A DNA stretch of 64,000 nt, taken from assembly GCF_014610845.1 (NCBI RefSeq), contig NZ_JABTCG010000001.1:434001-498000 (forward strand). Reading direction: 5' to 3'. This document shows positions 36,294-45,031 of this stretch, one piece after another. A program made the translations under genes and the position numbers. The stretch comes from Maribacter arenosus. Lineage in GTDB: Bacteria > Bacteroidota > Bacteroidia > Flavobacteriales > Flavobacteriaceae. The notes under the pieces were generated by a model that saw nothing but the letters and a program-made list of their open reading frames with translations, had not been told where the DNA came from and made no database searches. Numbering within the stretch: position 1 is the stretch's first letter; each line of letters starts with the position of its first letter.

Positions 36294-38090
36294 TTGAAAG
36301 CTACTAGAATACTTTCGCACATATCATTTTTAGAATCCGAATTGAAAGCATATTCCTTTGAGGAATTGAATTCATGTGAGGGTGCTGAACTAAAAAGGAC
36401 TTTTGAATCTTTTAAAAGCTGCATAGAGGAAAAGCTCTTTAACCCATCTCCAAAGAGGGACCACAAAGCCCTGAATTCCAATGATGGGAACAGGGTACTT
36501 GTACAAAAGAAGATATCAAAACAAAAAGCCGTTCCAAATGCGACCAAACTTATAGCCAGGGTAAGCCATGAGATCAGAACCCCATTGAATGGGATTATTG
36601 GATTTAGTGATCTTCTGAAGGAAGATCACCTGACCGAAAATCAACTTCAGAAGGTCGAAGCGATTCACAACGCCTCTGACGCTCTGATGGAAATCGTTAA
36701 TGAACTCCTTGAATACGCCAAATTGTCAGAGGGACTTGAAGTGACCGAGCATATAGACTTTAATTTTCAGAGCGTTCTTGATAATGTCGAGTATCTATGT
36801 AAAACGCTGATTACAAAAAAAGATGTGGCGCTACTTTTGGAAGTTGAACCGGGAATCCCAAATGTACTAAGAGGAGATCCAAGCAAACTGTCCCAAGTAC
36901 TTCTCAACCTATTGGGAAATTCAATAAAATTTGTTGAAAAAGGGGAAATAAAACTTTCCATTACACAAAAAAGTCAACGCAACAAGAATTTGACCCTTGC
37001 CTTTAAAGTTTCAGATACCGGAATCGGTATTGCCCAAGAACAGTTAGGGGATATTTTCGATTCTTTTAAGCAAGTAGGTGAGGATACCTATGCCAAATAC
37101 GGCGGTAGCGGCTTAGGATTAAACATTGTAAAACAGATCATTGAACTCTTAGGCGGAAACATTACCGTGTCTAGCGAACTAGGCAAGGGAACTACGTTCG
37201 ATTTCGAAATACCTTACGAAAAAGGAGATAAAAGCAATGTTGTCCAAAGGTTCGTCGATACCGAGGCTTTAACTAATGCCGCGCAAAAGGTAAAGGGTAT
37301 GAGTATCGTGGTTTTTGAAGATAATACCATGAATCAACGGGTAATCGAACAACGTTTAAAAAATTGGGGAAGCAAGGTGTTTATAACTGATAATGGACAA
37401 AAAGGTCTTGATTATATAGCGGAAAACAAGGTTGATCTGGTATTGATGGATTTAAGAATGCCCGGTATGGATGGGTATACCATCACGAAAAAAATAAGGA
37501 ACCATTCAAACAAAAACATTAATCGTATCCCTGTGATAGCGATTACCGCAGATATTACCATTAGTGAAAAGGAAAATGGGAAAGCAATTGGCCTAAATGA
37601 TTTTATTCTTAAACCCTTTAACCCGGAAGAACTATTGTTGAAAATTGTTAATCTGGGTACAAATGATGTCATTTCAAAACCTAATGTCCTACCTAAAAAC
37701 AAGACCATGCAGACTACCGATAGATCAACACCCAAGGCAAGTTTATCTACTATGCAAGAAGAATGCATGGGGGATTATGGCTTCTTAACAGAGTTGGTAC
37801 GCTTATTCAAGCAAAATGTCCTGGAATTCGTAGGGGCCTATAGCGTGCATATGAAAAATGCCGATTGGGAAAATTTGGCCTTTGCAGCACATAAGATTAA
37901 AGCCGGTGTGAAATTGGTAGAAGCAAATGCCCTTTTGGATATTGTTCAGAGAATACAAGCCCTGGCCAAAACGAACACAACTTCCAATGCCAAGGAATTG
38001 GAAAACCTGAACAAGTCTTTTATAAAAGAGTACGAATTGGTTGAGATCACTATTGATAAAGAATTGGAGACCATAGGAAAAAAGAAGTAA
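36294..38090 (+). CDS. Hybrid sensor histidine kinase with receiver and HPt domains
   Basis: A 598-residue soluble phosphorelay protein with no membrane segment and no recognisable sensor domain. Order: a 90-residue N-terminal region, HisKA (VSHEIRTPLNGIIGFSDLL), HATPase (LLNLLGNSIKF, DTGIGIA, GGSGLGLNIVKQII), receiver (VDLVLMDLRMPGMDG) and HPt (phosphoryl-acceptor His in FAAHKIKAG near 530). No in-frame ATG precedes the H-box; TTG 36294 is the best start, and CTG 36232 or another upstream codon is possible. The receiver gene follows after six bases. A phosphorelay kinase-receiver-HPt-to-receiver is complete within two genes. Confidence 0.88.
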   Translation: MKATRILSHISFLESELKAYSFEELNSCEGAELKRTFESFKSCIEEKLFNPSPKRDHKALNSNDGNRVLVQKKISKQKAVPNATKLIARVSHEIRTPLNGIIGFSDLLKEDHLTENQLQKVEAIHNASDALMEIVNELLEYAKLSEGLEVTEHIDFNFQSVLDNVEYLCKTLITKKDVALLLEVEPGIPNVLRGDPSKLSQVLLNLLGNSIKFVEKGEIKLSITQKSQRNKNLTLAFKVSDTGIGIAQEQLGDIFDSFKQVGEDTYAKYGGSGLGLNIVKQIIELLGGNITVSSELGKGTTFDFEIPYEKGDKSNVVQRFVDTEALTNAAQKVKGMSIVVFEDNTMNQRVIEQRLKNWGSKVFITDNGQKGLDYIAENKVDLVLMDLRMPGMDGYTITKKIRNHSNKNINRIPVIAITADITISEKENGKAIGLNDFILKPFNPEELLLKIVNLGTNDVISKPNVLPKNKTMQTTDRSTPKASLSTMQEECMGDYGFLTELVRLFKQNVLEFVGAYSVHMKNADWENLAFAAHKIKAGVKLVEANALLDIVQRIQALAKTNTTSNAKELENLNKSFIKEYELVEITIDKELETIGKKK

Positions 38091-38096
38091 GACATA

Positions 38097-38468
38097 ATGG
38101 AGAAGAAAACACTTTTGCTGGCTGAAGACGATGAATTACTGGCTTCCTTGTTGAACTACCGTCTGGAAAAAGGAGGTTATAATGTAACCCATTGCCGTGA
38201 TGGAAAGGAAATGAAAAAAGCTTTATCCATTCGTGTACCGGACATCATCGTCAGTGATATCATGATGCCCTATTTTTCAGGAATGGAACTGATCGGCTTT
38301 GTGCGGAAAGAATTGAACTCAAAAGTCCCAATAATCATCATATCGTCTGCGGGTAATGAGGAAAATGTTTTGAATGCCTTTGAAATGGGGGCTAATGATT
38401 TCATTTCTAAACCCGTTAGCCCAACAGAACTATTGGTTCGTGTGGCAAGAGAATTGAAGAAAACCTAG
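38097..38468 (+). CDS. Single-domain response regulator
   Basis: This codes for 123 residues, receiver domain only: acidic pocket LLAEDDELL, phosphoacceptor Asp in DIIVSDIMMPYFSG (about residue 53), and Lys in FISKPVSP. It has no DNA-binding or enzymatic output, so it must act by protein contact. It lies six bases after the hybrid kinase and one base before the HEAT-type gene. The natural reading is that it takes phosphate from the HPt domain and acts on one of the downstream proteins. Confidence 0.9.
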   Translation: MEKKTLLLAEDDELLASLLNYRLEKGGYNVTHCRDGKEMKKALSIRVPDIIVSDIMMPYFSGMELIGFVRKELNSKVPIIIISSAGNEENVLNAFEMGANDFISKPVSPTELLVRVARELKKT

Positions 38469-38469
38469 T

Positions 38470-41205
38470 TTGCAAAAAAAACTGTCGACATATAAAAACT
38501 TTTTCCTGATAAGTTCCCCGACGATTCATGAAGATCTGTTATGGGATTTTTCAATATTGTTTGTGGGCTTAACCGTTGTGTACTTTGCTTCAGTTTTCTT
38601 CTTTAGAAATAAAATTTCCTCAAAACGAAAAAAGGTCAAGGAAAAGAAAAAGCAATTCTCGCCCATGATCAGTGAGTTTCTCTTTTTCGAATCGGATGCC
38701 CCAAAAGATGAAAAAAGTAATTATGTTAATCTCAAGATCGAAATTCGTGAGTTGATCAAAGATCGACTTCATAGAAAGGTGTTGACCGAAATACTATTAG
38801 ACCTAAGAAAAGACGTTTCTGGGGAAACACAAAAACGTCTGTTTGGTTTATACCAGGACCTAGGTCTGCATAAGGATGCATTCAATAAACTAAAAAGCTG
38901 GCGTTGGCAGATCGTTTCAAAAGGAATTTATGAACTCGCCCAAATGCAAGTGGCCGAATCCTATGGATTTATTAAAAGATTCATCAATGATAAAAGAGGA
39001 ACTATACGCAAGCAAGCCGAAATAGCGATAATTACACTTAACACAGAAGGGCTGAACTACTTTCTCGATACTACTGAATATAGAATATCCGAGTGGCAAC
39101 AGCTTAAGCTATTGGATGTAATCCGAAATCAGGACGACTTTCAGCCTCCGAGGTTCAAGGCTTGGTTAATTTCCAGTAATAAACATGTTGTTCTATTTGC
39201 CCTTAGATTGATCAAATATTATAATCAAAATGATGCGTTTGCCTCCATCACGGAATTGGTAAAACATCGTAACGACCAAATCAAAAAAGAAGCCATAAGT
39301 TGTATTAAGGAATTTCACGTACAAGAGGCCTTACCTACTTTAAAAATAGTTTTTTGGAAGAGTTCTGTGGATATAAAGATTGCGATTCTTGATGCTATCG
39401 CCGAGTTGGGAACTCCGAGCGATTTGAATTTTTTACGATCTATAGATAAAAAGGTATCCAATTTTTCTGTTCGGAGCAAGGCCTTAAGTAGTATCAATGC
39501 AATTGCACCCGAAAGCGTAATCCCTACACGGGGTATCGTACAACTAAAAGGAAATCAGACACCTAAAGATATCGTTATTAAAGATTTGGAGGATAAGGAA
39601 CATCAAATAGAGCAGGAAGTCGAGGACGTTATCGAGGAACTGGACAATGATGAGGAATTGAAACCAGTGGACAAAATAGAGGAAAAAGGAAAAACCATAC
39701 TATCAGAAGAAATGGACACTTCTTTTGACTTGGATGAACAGGCGTTACAAAGAGACCAAGTAACTGCGGAAGAGGAACCTATCGAAGAATCGGAACTTCC
39801 AAGCGCTATTGATTTCGCTAAGGAAACCAACCAGAATGAAGAATTACCGCATGAAGTGTCTGTCGAAGAAAATGATGAATTATTCGAAGTTGATGAAGCG
39901 GATCAAATAGAGGCCGCGGATATAAATGAAACAACCCCCACCTTAAACTTCGGGTTTTTACCCATCGTGGTCAATGCCGATGAAACTCAGGATTCGGTCA
40001 ATGAAGAAAAAGATGCGTCCTTGAACATCGAAGAAGAAGAACAGGATAGTACCATAAATGCCATGTATGAGGCATATGAACATTCACCCCCAACTTCTAT
40101 GGACCACCCTTTACCTATTGAGGTAAAAGAAGAAATAGAAATCAACGATGAATTTGACCCTATTGAATTTGCGTTTTTGCCCTTAGTTGTGGAAAACGAG
40201 ACCATAGGGGAAGAGAAAGAGATTTTAGACATGGAGCAGAATGAACCCAGTATTCAGCAAGCAAATGAAAGGAAGAATATCCCTGAAACCAGTGACTTGA
40301 CTATGGATTCAGAATTAAACGGAGGAGACACTCCGTTTTTTGACTTTTTACCTTTCGTTACAGAAAGTGAAGAGGTAGAGAGCGAAGATGCAATGCCTAT
40401 AAATGAATTCACGGATAGTACTGCACCTAATACAGAAGAGGCCCTTAACGAGGTAAAAACAGATATAACTGCCGACATGAAACCAAAAGAAACAGGGGAA
40501 GATTCCATTGAATGGCCAATTGAAGAAAACGACATGCCATTTTCACCGGTCTTGCGGTTTGCTTCCTTTGAGGATGTTGAGGATAACATTAGCGAGGATA
40601 CAAAATCTATTAGCCAAGAAACCTTGGACATTCTTTCTAGTCTTCCCAAACCAAAATTCTATGATGGGGAAACCATGATCACCATGCGTTTGTTGGATGA
40701 TATAGAGGAACTTGGCGATCAACGAGAAATACCCTTATTGAAGGAATTGCGTTCAAAATCGAACCAGGTCGTTATAAGAAATAGAATTGAGCAAATAATG
40801 CAGCAATTCAAGACTCGGGAACCTAAGACCTTTTCCAAGGACACCATAGCATCAATAAACGAAGAATTTAAACCATTCAGTGTTTTTGAAGATCTATTCA
40901 GGACCTGTGATATCGAGGCAAAACTGATTTTAATGGATGAAGTAGTCGCAGTAGGTGATGAAAAGGAATTGGGTTTCTTAAAAGCGCTTACCAACGATCC
41001 AGATAAAGACCTTCGGGAAAAAGCCATAAAGGTGCTTGAAGCATTGGATAGTAGGTTATTTCGGGAAAACCTGTCCTTTGATCCTTCTGAGACCTTTATA
41101 ACCGATGCCCCCAATAGTAAGACCGACCAAGGGAAGGATTATAATTCCTTATTTAAACAATTATTATCAATACCCACAAAAATTATAGATAAAATACATG
41201 GATAG
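38470..41205 (+). CDS. Large membrane-anchored HEAT-type protein with acidic repeat linker
   Basis: A 911-residue protein starting at TTG 38470. One membrane helix at about residues 24-46 (WDFSILFVGLTVVYFASVFFF) is followed by a basic stretch and a helical HEAT/armadillo-like region (about 85-350; AIAELGTPSDLNFLRS). Residues 380-700 are very acidic and probably disordered, and carry a repeated motif: FGFLPIVV at 494, FAFLPLVV at 567, FDFLPFVT at 624, and a weaker FSPVLRFA near 692. A second HEAT-like region follows (740-880; LDDIEELGDQREIPLLKELR). It looks like a cytoplasmic docking platform on the inner membrane. It overlaps the GT2 gene by eight bases. No assigned function. Confidence 0.8.
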   Translation: MQKKLSTYKNFFLISSPTIHEDLLWDFSILFVGLTVVYFASVFFFRNKISSKRKKVKEKKKQFSPMISEFLFFESDAPKDEKSNYVNLKIEIRELIKDRLHRKVLTEILLDLRKDVSGETQKRLFGLYQDLGLHKDAFNKLKSWRWQIVSKGIYELAQMQVAESYGFIKRFINDKRGTIRKQAEIAIITLNTEGLNYFLDTTEYRISEWQQLKLLDVIRNQDDFQPPRFKAWLISSNKHVVLFALRLIKYYNQNDAFASITELVKHRNDQIKKEAISCIKEFHVQEALPTLKIVFWKSSVDIKIAILDAIAELGTPSDLNFLRSIDKKVSNFSVRSKALSSINAIAPESVIPTRGIVQLKGNQTPKDIVIKDLEDKEHQIEQEVEDVIEELDNDEELKPVDKIEEKGKTILSEEMDTSFDLDEQALQRDQVTAEEEPIEESELPSAIDFAKETNQNEELPHEVSVEENDELFEVDEADQIEAADINETTPTLNFGFLPIVVNADETQDSVNEEKDASLNIEEEEQDSTINAMYEAYEHSPPTSMDHPLPIEVKEEIEINDEFDPIEFAFLPLVVENETIGEEKEILDMEQNEPSIQQANERKNIPETSDLTMDSELNGGDTPFFDFLPFVTESEEVESEDAMPINEFTDSTAPNTEEALNEVKTDITADMKPKETGEDSIEWPIEENDMPFSPVLRFASFEDVEDNISEDTKSISQETLDILSSLPKPKFYDGETMITMRLLDDIEELGDQREIPLLKELRSKSNQVVIRNRIEQIMQQFKTREPKTFSKDTIASINEEFKPFSVFEDLFRTCDIEAKLILMDEVVAVGDEKELGFLKALTNDPDKDLREKAIKVLEALDSRLFRENLSFDPSETFITDAPNSKTDQGKDYNSLFKQLLSIPTKIIDKIHG

Positions 41206-42628
41206 CGGCGTATTCAATATGATTTTAGAATACATAAACATTGTTTTCCTAATGTTTACGATTATCTTATTCACCATGTTTACGATTATGGGGTATTTAT
41301 CGACCCGTAATTCGATACATTATAGAAACAAGAACAGTTTTGGTGATCTTTCCAAAATCATGGCTTCTCCCTTATCACCAAGTATAACGATTATCGCACC
41401 GGCCTATAATGAGGGACTAACCATTGTGGAAAATATTCGCTCCCTTATGTCATTACGCTATGTCAACTACGAAGTGATGGTTGTCAACGATGGAAGTAAG
41501 GACGATACTTTGGAAAAAATGATCAAAGCCTATGATCTGATTCAGGTAGAATATGAACTAGACCCAAACTGGAAGAGCAAGCCCGTTAGGGGCATTTATA
41601 AATCCCGACGCAAGGCGTTTTCGAAGCTTACGGTTATCGATAAGGAGAATGGAGGAAAATCCGATGCTTTGAATACCGGAATTGCACTTTCCACGAATCA
41701 ATATGTGGGATGTATCGATGTAGATTGCCTTTTAATGCCCGACGCCTTGTTACATGTCGTCAAATCGTTCTATCAAAGATCGGAAAAACAGGTCATAGCC
41801 GTAGGGGGCGTAATCCGAATCGCCAACTCATGTGTAATTTCGGGCGGACAGTTGGAAGAAATTCGCTTGCCTAAAAATTGGTGGGCGAGATTTCAGGTTT
41901 TGGAATATACAAGATCGTTTATCTTAGGGAGAATGGCTTGGGGACGTATCGATAGCCTTCTGATCATTTCTGGTGCCTTCGGGTTTTTTGACCGCCAAAT
42001 TGCTTTGGAAGTTGGGGGTTATGATACCAATACGGTAGGGGAGGACATGGAGATTGTCTTCAAAATGCGTAGGCACATGCATGAACAAAGAAAACCCTAT
42101 ACTATAGAATATATGCCCGATCCGTTGTGCTGGACCGAGGTACCCGAGGACCCAAAAATATTGATCAATCAACGGGATCGATGGGCTAGGGGCAATCTAG
42201 AGACCCTTTTTAAGCATAAGGACATGTTCTTTAACTCCAAGTTCGGTAGACTGGGACTATTAAGTTATCCCTATTGGTTTTTTTATGAGTGGCTGGCTCC
42301 ATTATTGGAATTCTTCGGTTTTCTTACGGTTATCCTATTTTGGTATTTAGGCATTTTGAACTGGGATTTTTTCATAGCCATAACCGCTACCGTCTATGTA
42401 TTCTCGATCATGTTCTCTTTTTACGCCATTTTATGGGATGTGTACTCTTATAATGAATACAAAAAGACCAAGGATATATTGATCCTTATGAGTTGTGCTA
42501 TTCTTGAGCCCTTTATTTTTCATCCCGTTGTGGTATGGGCTGCGGTAAGGGGCAATTATAAAAAACTATTCAATATAAAGTCCGGCTGGGGATTCCAGGC
42601 ACGGAAAGGGTTTGTGAAAGCAACATAG
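41198..42628 (+). CDS. Processive GT2 glycosyltransferase (PgaC/BcsA-like)
   Basis: A 476-residue inner membrane glycosyltransferase. An N-terminal helix (10-32) precedes a GT-A domain with IIAPAYNEG, VNDGSKDDT, DKENGGKSDALNTG, DVDCLLMPDA and GEDMEIVFKM, then QRDRWARGN, the Q(Q/R)xRW signature of processive synthases. Three or more C-terminal helices follow (370-460). Such enzymes polymerise a sugar and extrude the chain through the membrane. The sugar is not predictable from sequence. The start overlaps the HEAT gene; an in-frame ATG at 41219 is an alternative. Confidence 0.92.
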   Translation: MDSGVFNMILEYINIVFLMFTIILFTMFTIMGYLSTRNSIHYRNKNSFGDLSKIMASPLSPSITIIAPAYNEGLTIVENIRSLMSLRYVNYEVMVVNDGSKDDTLEKMIKAYDLIQVEYELDPNWKSKPVRGIYKSRRKAFSKLTVIDKENGGKSDALNTGIALSTNQYVGCIDVDCLLMPDALLHVVKSFYQRSEKQVIAVGGVIRIANSCVISGGQLEEIRLPKNWWARFQVLEYTRSFILGRMAWGRIDSLLIISGAFGFFDRQIALEVGGYDTNTVGEDMEIVFKMRRHMHEQRKPYTIEYMPDPLCWTEVPEDPKILINQRDRWARGNLETLFKHKDMFFNSKFGRLGLLSYPYWFFYEWLAPLLEFFGFLTVILFWYLGILNWDFFIAITATVYVFSIMFSFYAILWDVYSYNEYKKTKDILILMSCAILEPFIFHPVVVWAAVRGNYKKLFNIKSGWGFQARKGFVKAT

Positions 42629-42637
42629 AAGTAAAAA

Positions 42638-45031
42638 ATGAATACGAGTCAACTAGATAGATACTCTTTAAAGCATTATACAAGATTGATGATCTCATTC
42701 TTTGGATGCCTTTTTGTGCTATCCGTATTCCAATATGCTTTCCTTTATTTTAAGGGAGTGGTCGATACCATCTTCGGAATAAGTCTAGTGCTTTACGTAG
42801 TACATCAAATCGGATTTACTTCCATTGTCGGTATCATTCTCACCTTTCCGTTTAATTTCTGGGAAAACCTGCGGCCGAGGTATGGATTCAACGTCGTATT
42901 TGCGATATTGACCTCACTGTTGATTATCGAGGCCATGCTGATCGGTTATTATTGTACCACCTTGGTGCCCTTGGGAGCTGATTTATTGGGCTATAGTTAC
43001 TCGGATATTAAAATGACCATTGCCAACTCGGGTGGTTTGGCCATATCGTTATACTTACTCATGGGTATTGCCGTAATCGTAGGATTGTTTTTGGGGTTGT
43101 ATCGTATTACCTCCAAATTCTATCACAAGATCAGTAGCATGTATCCTTTTACGATCATCCTATTCAGTATATTCATCGCTACACTTTTCACAGAGGGCAA
43201 GCCTATCAATCAGAATAAAACACAATACTTAGCGGTAAATCTGTATGCAAGTTCTACCGAGGATAATTCCTATACGGCCGATGTAGAATATCCTCTAATC
43301 AAAAGACCGGAAACCGAAAACGTTCTGGGCGCGTACTTTGAGCTTAAAGAAGAGAAACCGAACATTGTATTTATCATGGTCGAAGGATTGGGTAGGGACT
43401 TCGTAGGTGAGGGAGCCGAATTTGGAGGTTTTACCCCTTTTTTAGACGAATTAACCACCAAATCGCTCTATTGGGAAAATTGTTTGAGCAATACGGGAAG
43501 AACCTTTGGCGTATTACCTTCCTTATTGGGTTCCTTACCTTTTGGAAAAAGTGGATTCATGGAGTTGGAAGAATTCCCTAATAAATTGACGCTTTTTAGC
43601 GTATTGAAGAACAATGGCTACCATACTTCATTTTATCAAGGTACCAATAGTTCCTTTGACAATGTCGATAGGTTTCTAAAAAGTGAAAACCTGGATTTTG
43701 TCCTGGATAAATCGGGATTTGGAAACAAATATACCCAACAGGCCGAAGATGCGGCTGGATCTTCCTGGGGCTATCCCGATAAGGAACTCTTTAAAAAGAG
43801 TATGAGTTTGCCCAGGGAGGCTGACCAGCCCCGCTTGGAAGTTTATATGACGATAAGTACCCACGAACCTTTTATACCCCCTTCGCAAGCATATTATGAG
43901 AAAAAGGTAGAAGAGATCCTCTCCAAGGGAAAACATCAAGGGCGGGTGAAAAATATAATTGAAAAAAACAGTAATGTTTTTGCCACCCTTCTGTATACTG
44001 ACGAAGCTTTGAGCTATGTTTTCGAGGAGTATAAAAAACAACCGAATTATGATAACACTATTTTTATCGTAACTGGGGACCATAGGTTGATCCCTATTCC
44101 ACAGCGTAATAATATCAGTCGTTTTCATGTGCCCCTTATTATTTATAGTCCCATGCTGAAGGAGACCCGAAAAATGAGTGCGGTATCTTCTCATTTCGAT
44201 GTAACGCCTACGTTATTGGCGTTGCTGGGCGATAGCTTTGAGCTTAAAATGCCCAAAAAAGTAGCATGGATGGGAACTGCCCTTGATACCGAGACCCAAT
44301 TTAGGTCGATCAAGGAAATACCGCTTATGCGCAACAAGAATGAACTAAAGGAATATATCAGTGGGGAACTAGTGTACACGGACGGTGATGTCATGGAACT
44401 CGATGGGCAAATGGACTTGAATTCGACCTTTAGCGGTGGTTCAAAATTGGAGTCGAAACTCGATAATTTCAAATCGATGAACGCCTATGTGACCATGAAA
44501 AATAAGATTATCCCTGATAGTCTTGCGATTTTTTCCATTCAAAAGGAAGCATTCACCGATAGTGAAATTGTTTGGCTTAACAGTGTCTACAACGGACAGG
44601 ATTCTGACAAAGGATATTTTACGGCTAGGGACTTGGCGTTCGATAGGAAATATGAAAAAGCCCTACTGCTGTGTCGGTACAACCTTTCCGAGGCGCCAAG
44701 CCATATCGACACCAAGATATTAATGGGAAGAATAAACGCGTGGCAAGGCAAACATGATGAGGCCATAAAAATATTAAAGGAATGCATCGCCAAGAATCCC
44801 AATTATATCGATTCCTATTCCGCATTATTCGATGTGTATTATTGGTCGGACCGGTATAAGGAAGCCTTGGAACTCATTGAACTAGTACAGCAAAATAGCT
44901 CCAGTGTCGACGAGATTACCGATAAAATCGAGAGGGCACGCAGGCAGGCGCGTAAGATGCGAACCGCTGTAATATTCAAGAAACATTTGAAACAAACGGA
45001 GGCCCCTGTGGTATCCTTAGAATTCCAATGA
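42638..45031 (+). CDS. LtaS-like alkaline phosphatase-fold transferase with C-terminal TPRs
   Basis: A 797-residue protein with five or six N-terminal membrane helices (about 15-185), then an extracytoplasmic sulfatase/LTA-synthase domain at about 240-560: metal Glu249 in FIMVEGLGRDF, candidate nucleophile Thr289 in NTGRTFGVLPS (compare GKT in LtaS), and the metal pair in VTGDHRLIP near 480. Residues 670-780 form TPR-like helices. LtaS relatives transfer glycerol phosphate or phosphoethanolamine from phospholipid to a glycan. Here it is probably a decorating enzyme for the polymer made by the GT2. It begins nine bases after the GT2 gene and overlaps the next by four. Confidence 0.88.
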   Translation: MNTSQLDRYSLKHYTRLMISFFGCLFVLSVFQYAFLYFKGVVDTIFGISLVLYVVHQIGFTSIVGIILTFPFNFWENLRPRYGFNVVFAILTSLLIIEAMLIGYYCTTLVPLGADLLGYSYSDIKMTIANSGGLAISLYLLMGIAVIVGLFLGLYRITSKFYHKISSMYPFTIILFSIFIATLFTEGKPINQNKTQYLAVNLYASSTEDNSYTADVEYPLIKRPETENVLGAYFELKEEKPNIVFIMVEGLGRDFVGEGAEFGGFTPFLDELTTKSLYWENCLSNTGRTFGVLPSLLGSLPFGKSGFMELEEFPNKLTLFSVLKNNGYHTSFYQGTNSSFDNVDRFLKSENLDFVLDKSGFGNKYTQQAEDAAGSSWGYPDKELFKKSMSLPREADQPRLEVYMTISTHEPFIPPSQAYYEKKVEEILSKGKHQGRVKNIIEKNSNVFATLLYTDEALSYVFEEYKKQPNYDNTIFIVTGDHRLIPIPQRNNISRFHVPLIIYSPMLKETRKMSAVSSHFDVTPTLLALLGDSFELKMPKKVAWMGTALDTETQFRSIKEIPLMRNKNELKEYISGELVYTDGDVMELDGQMDLNSTFSGGSKLESKLDNFKSMNAYVTMKNKIIPDSLAIFSIQKEAFTDSEIVWLNSVYNGQDSDKGYFTARDLAFDRKYEKALLLCRYNLSEAPSHIDTKILMGRINAWQGKHDEAIKILKECIAKNPNYIDSYSALFDVYYWSDRYKEALELIELVQQNSSSVDEITDKIERARRQARKMRTAVIFKKHLKQTEAPVVSLEFQ

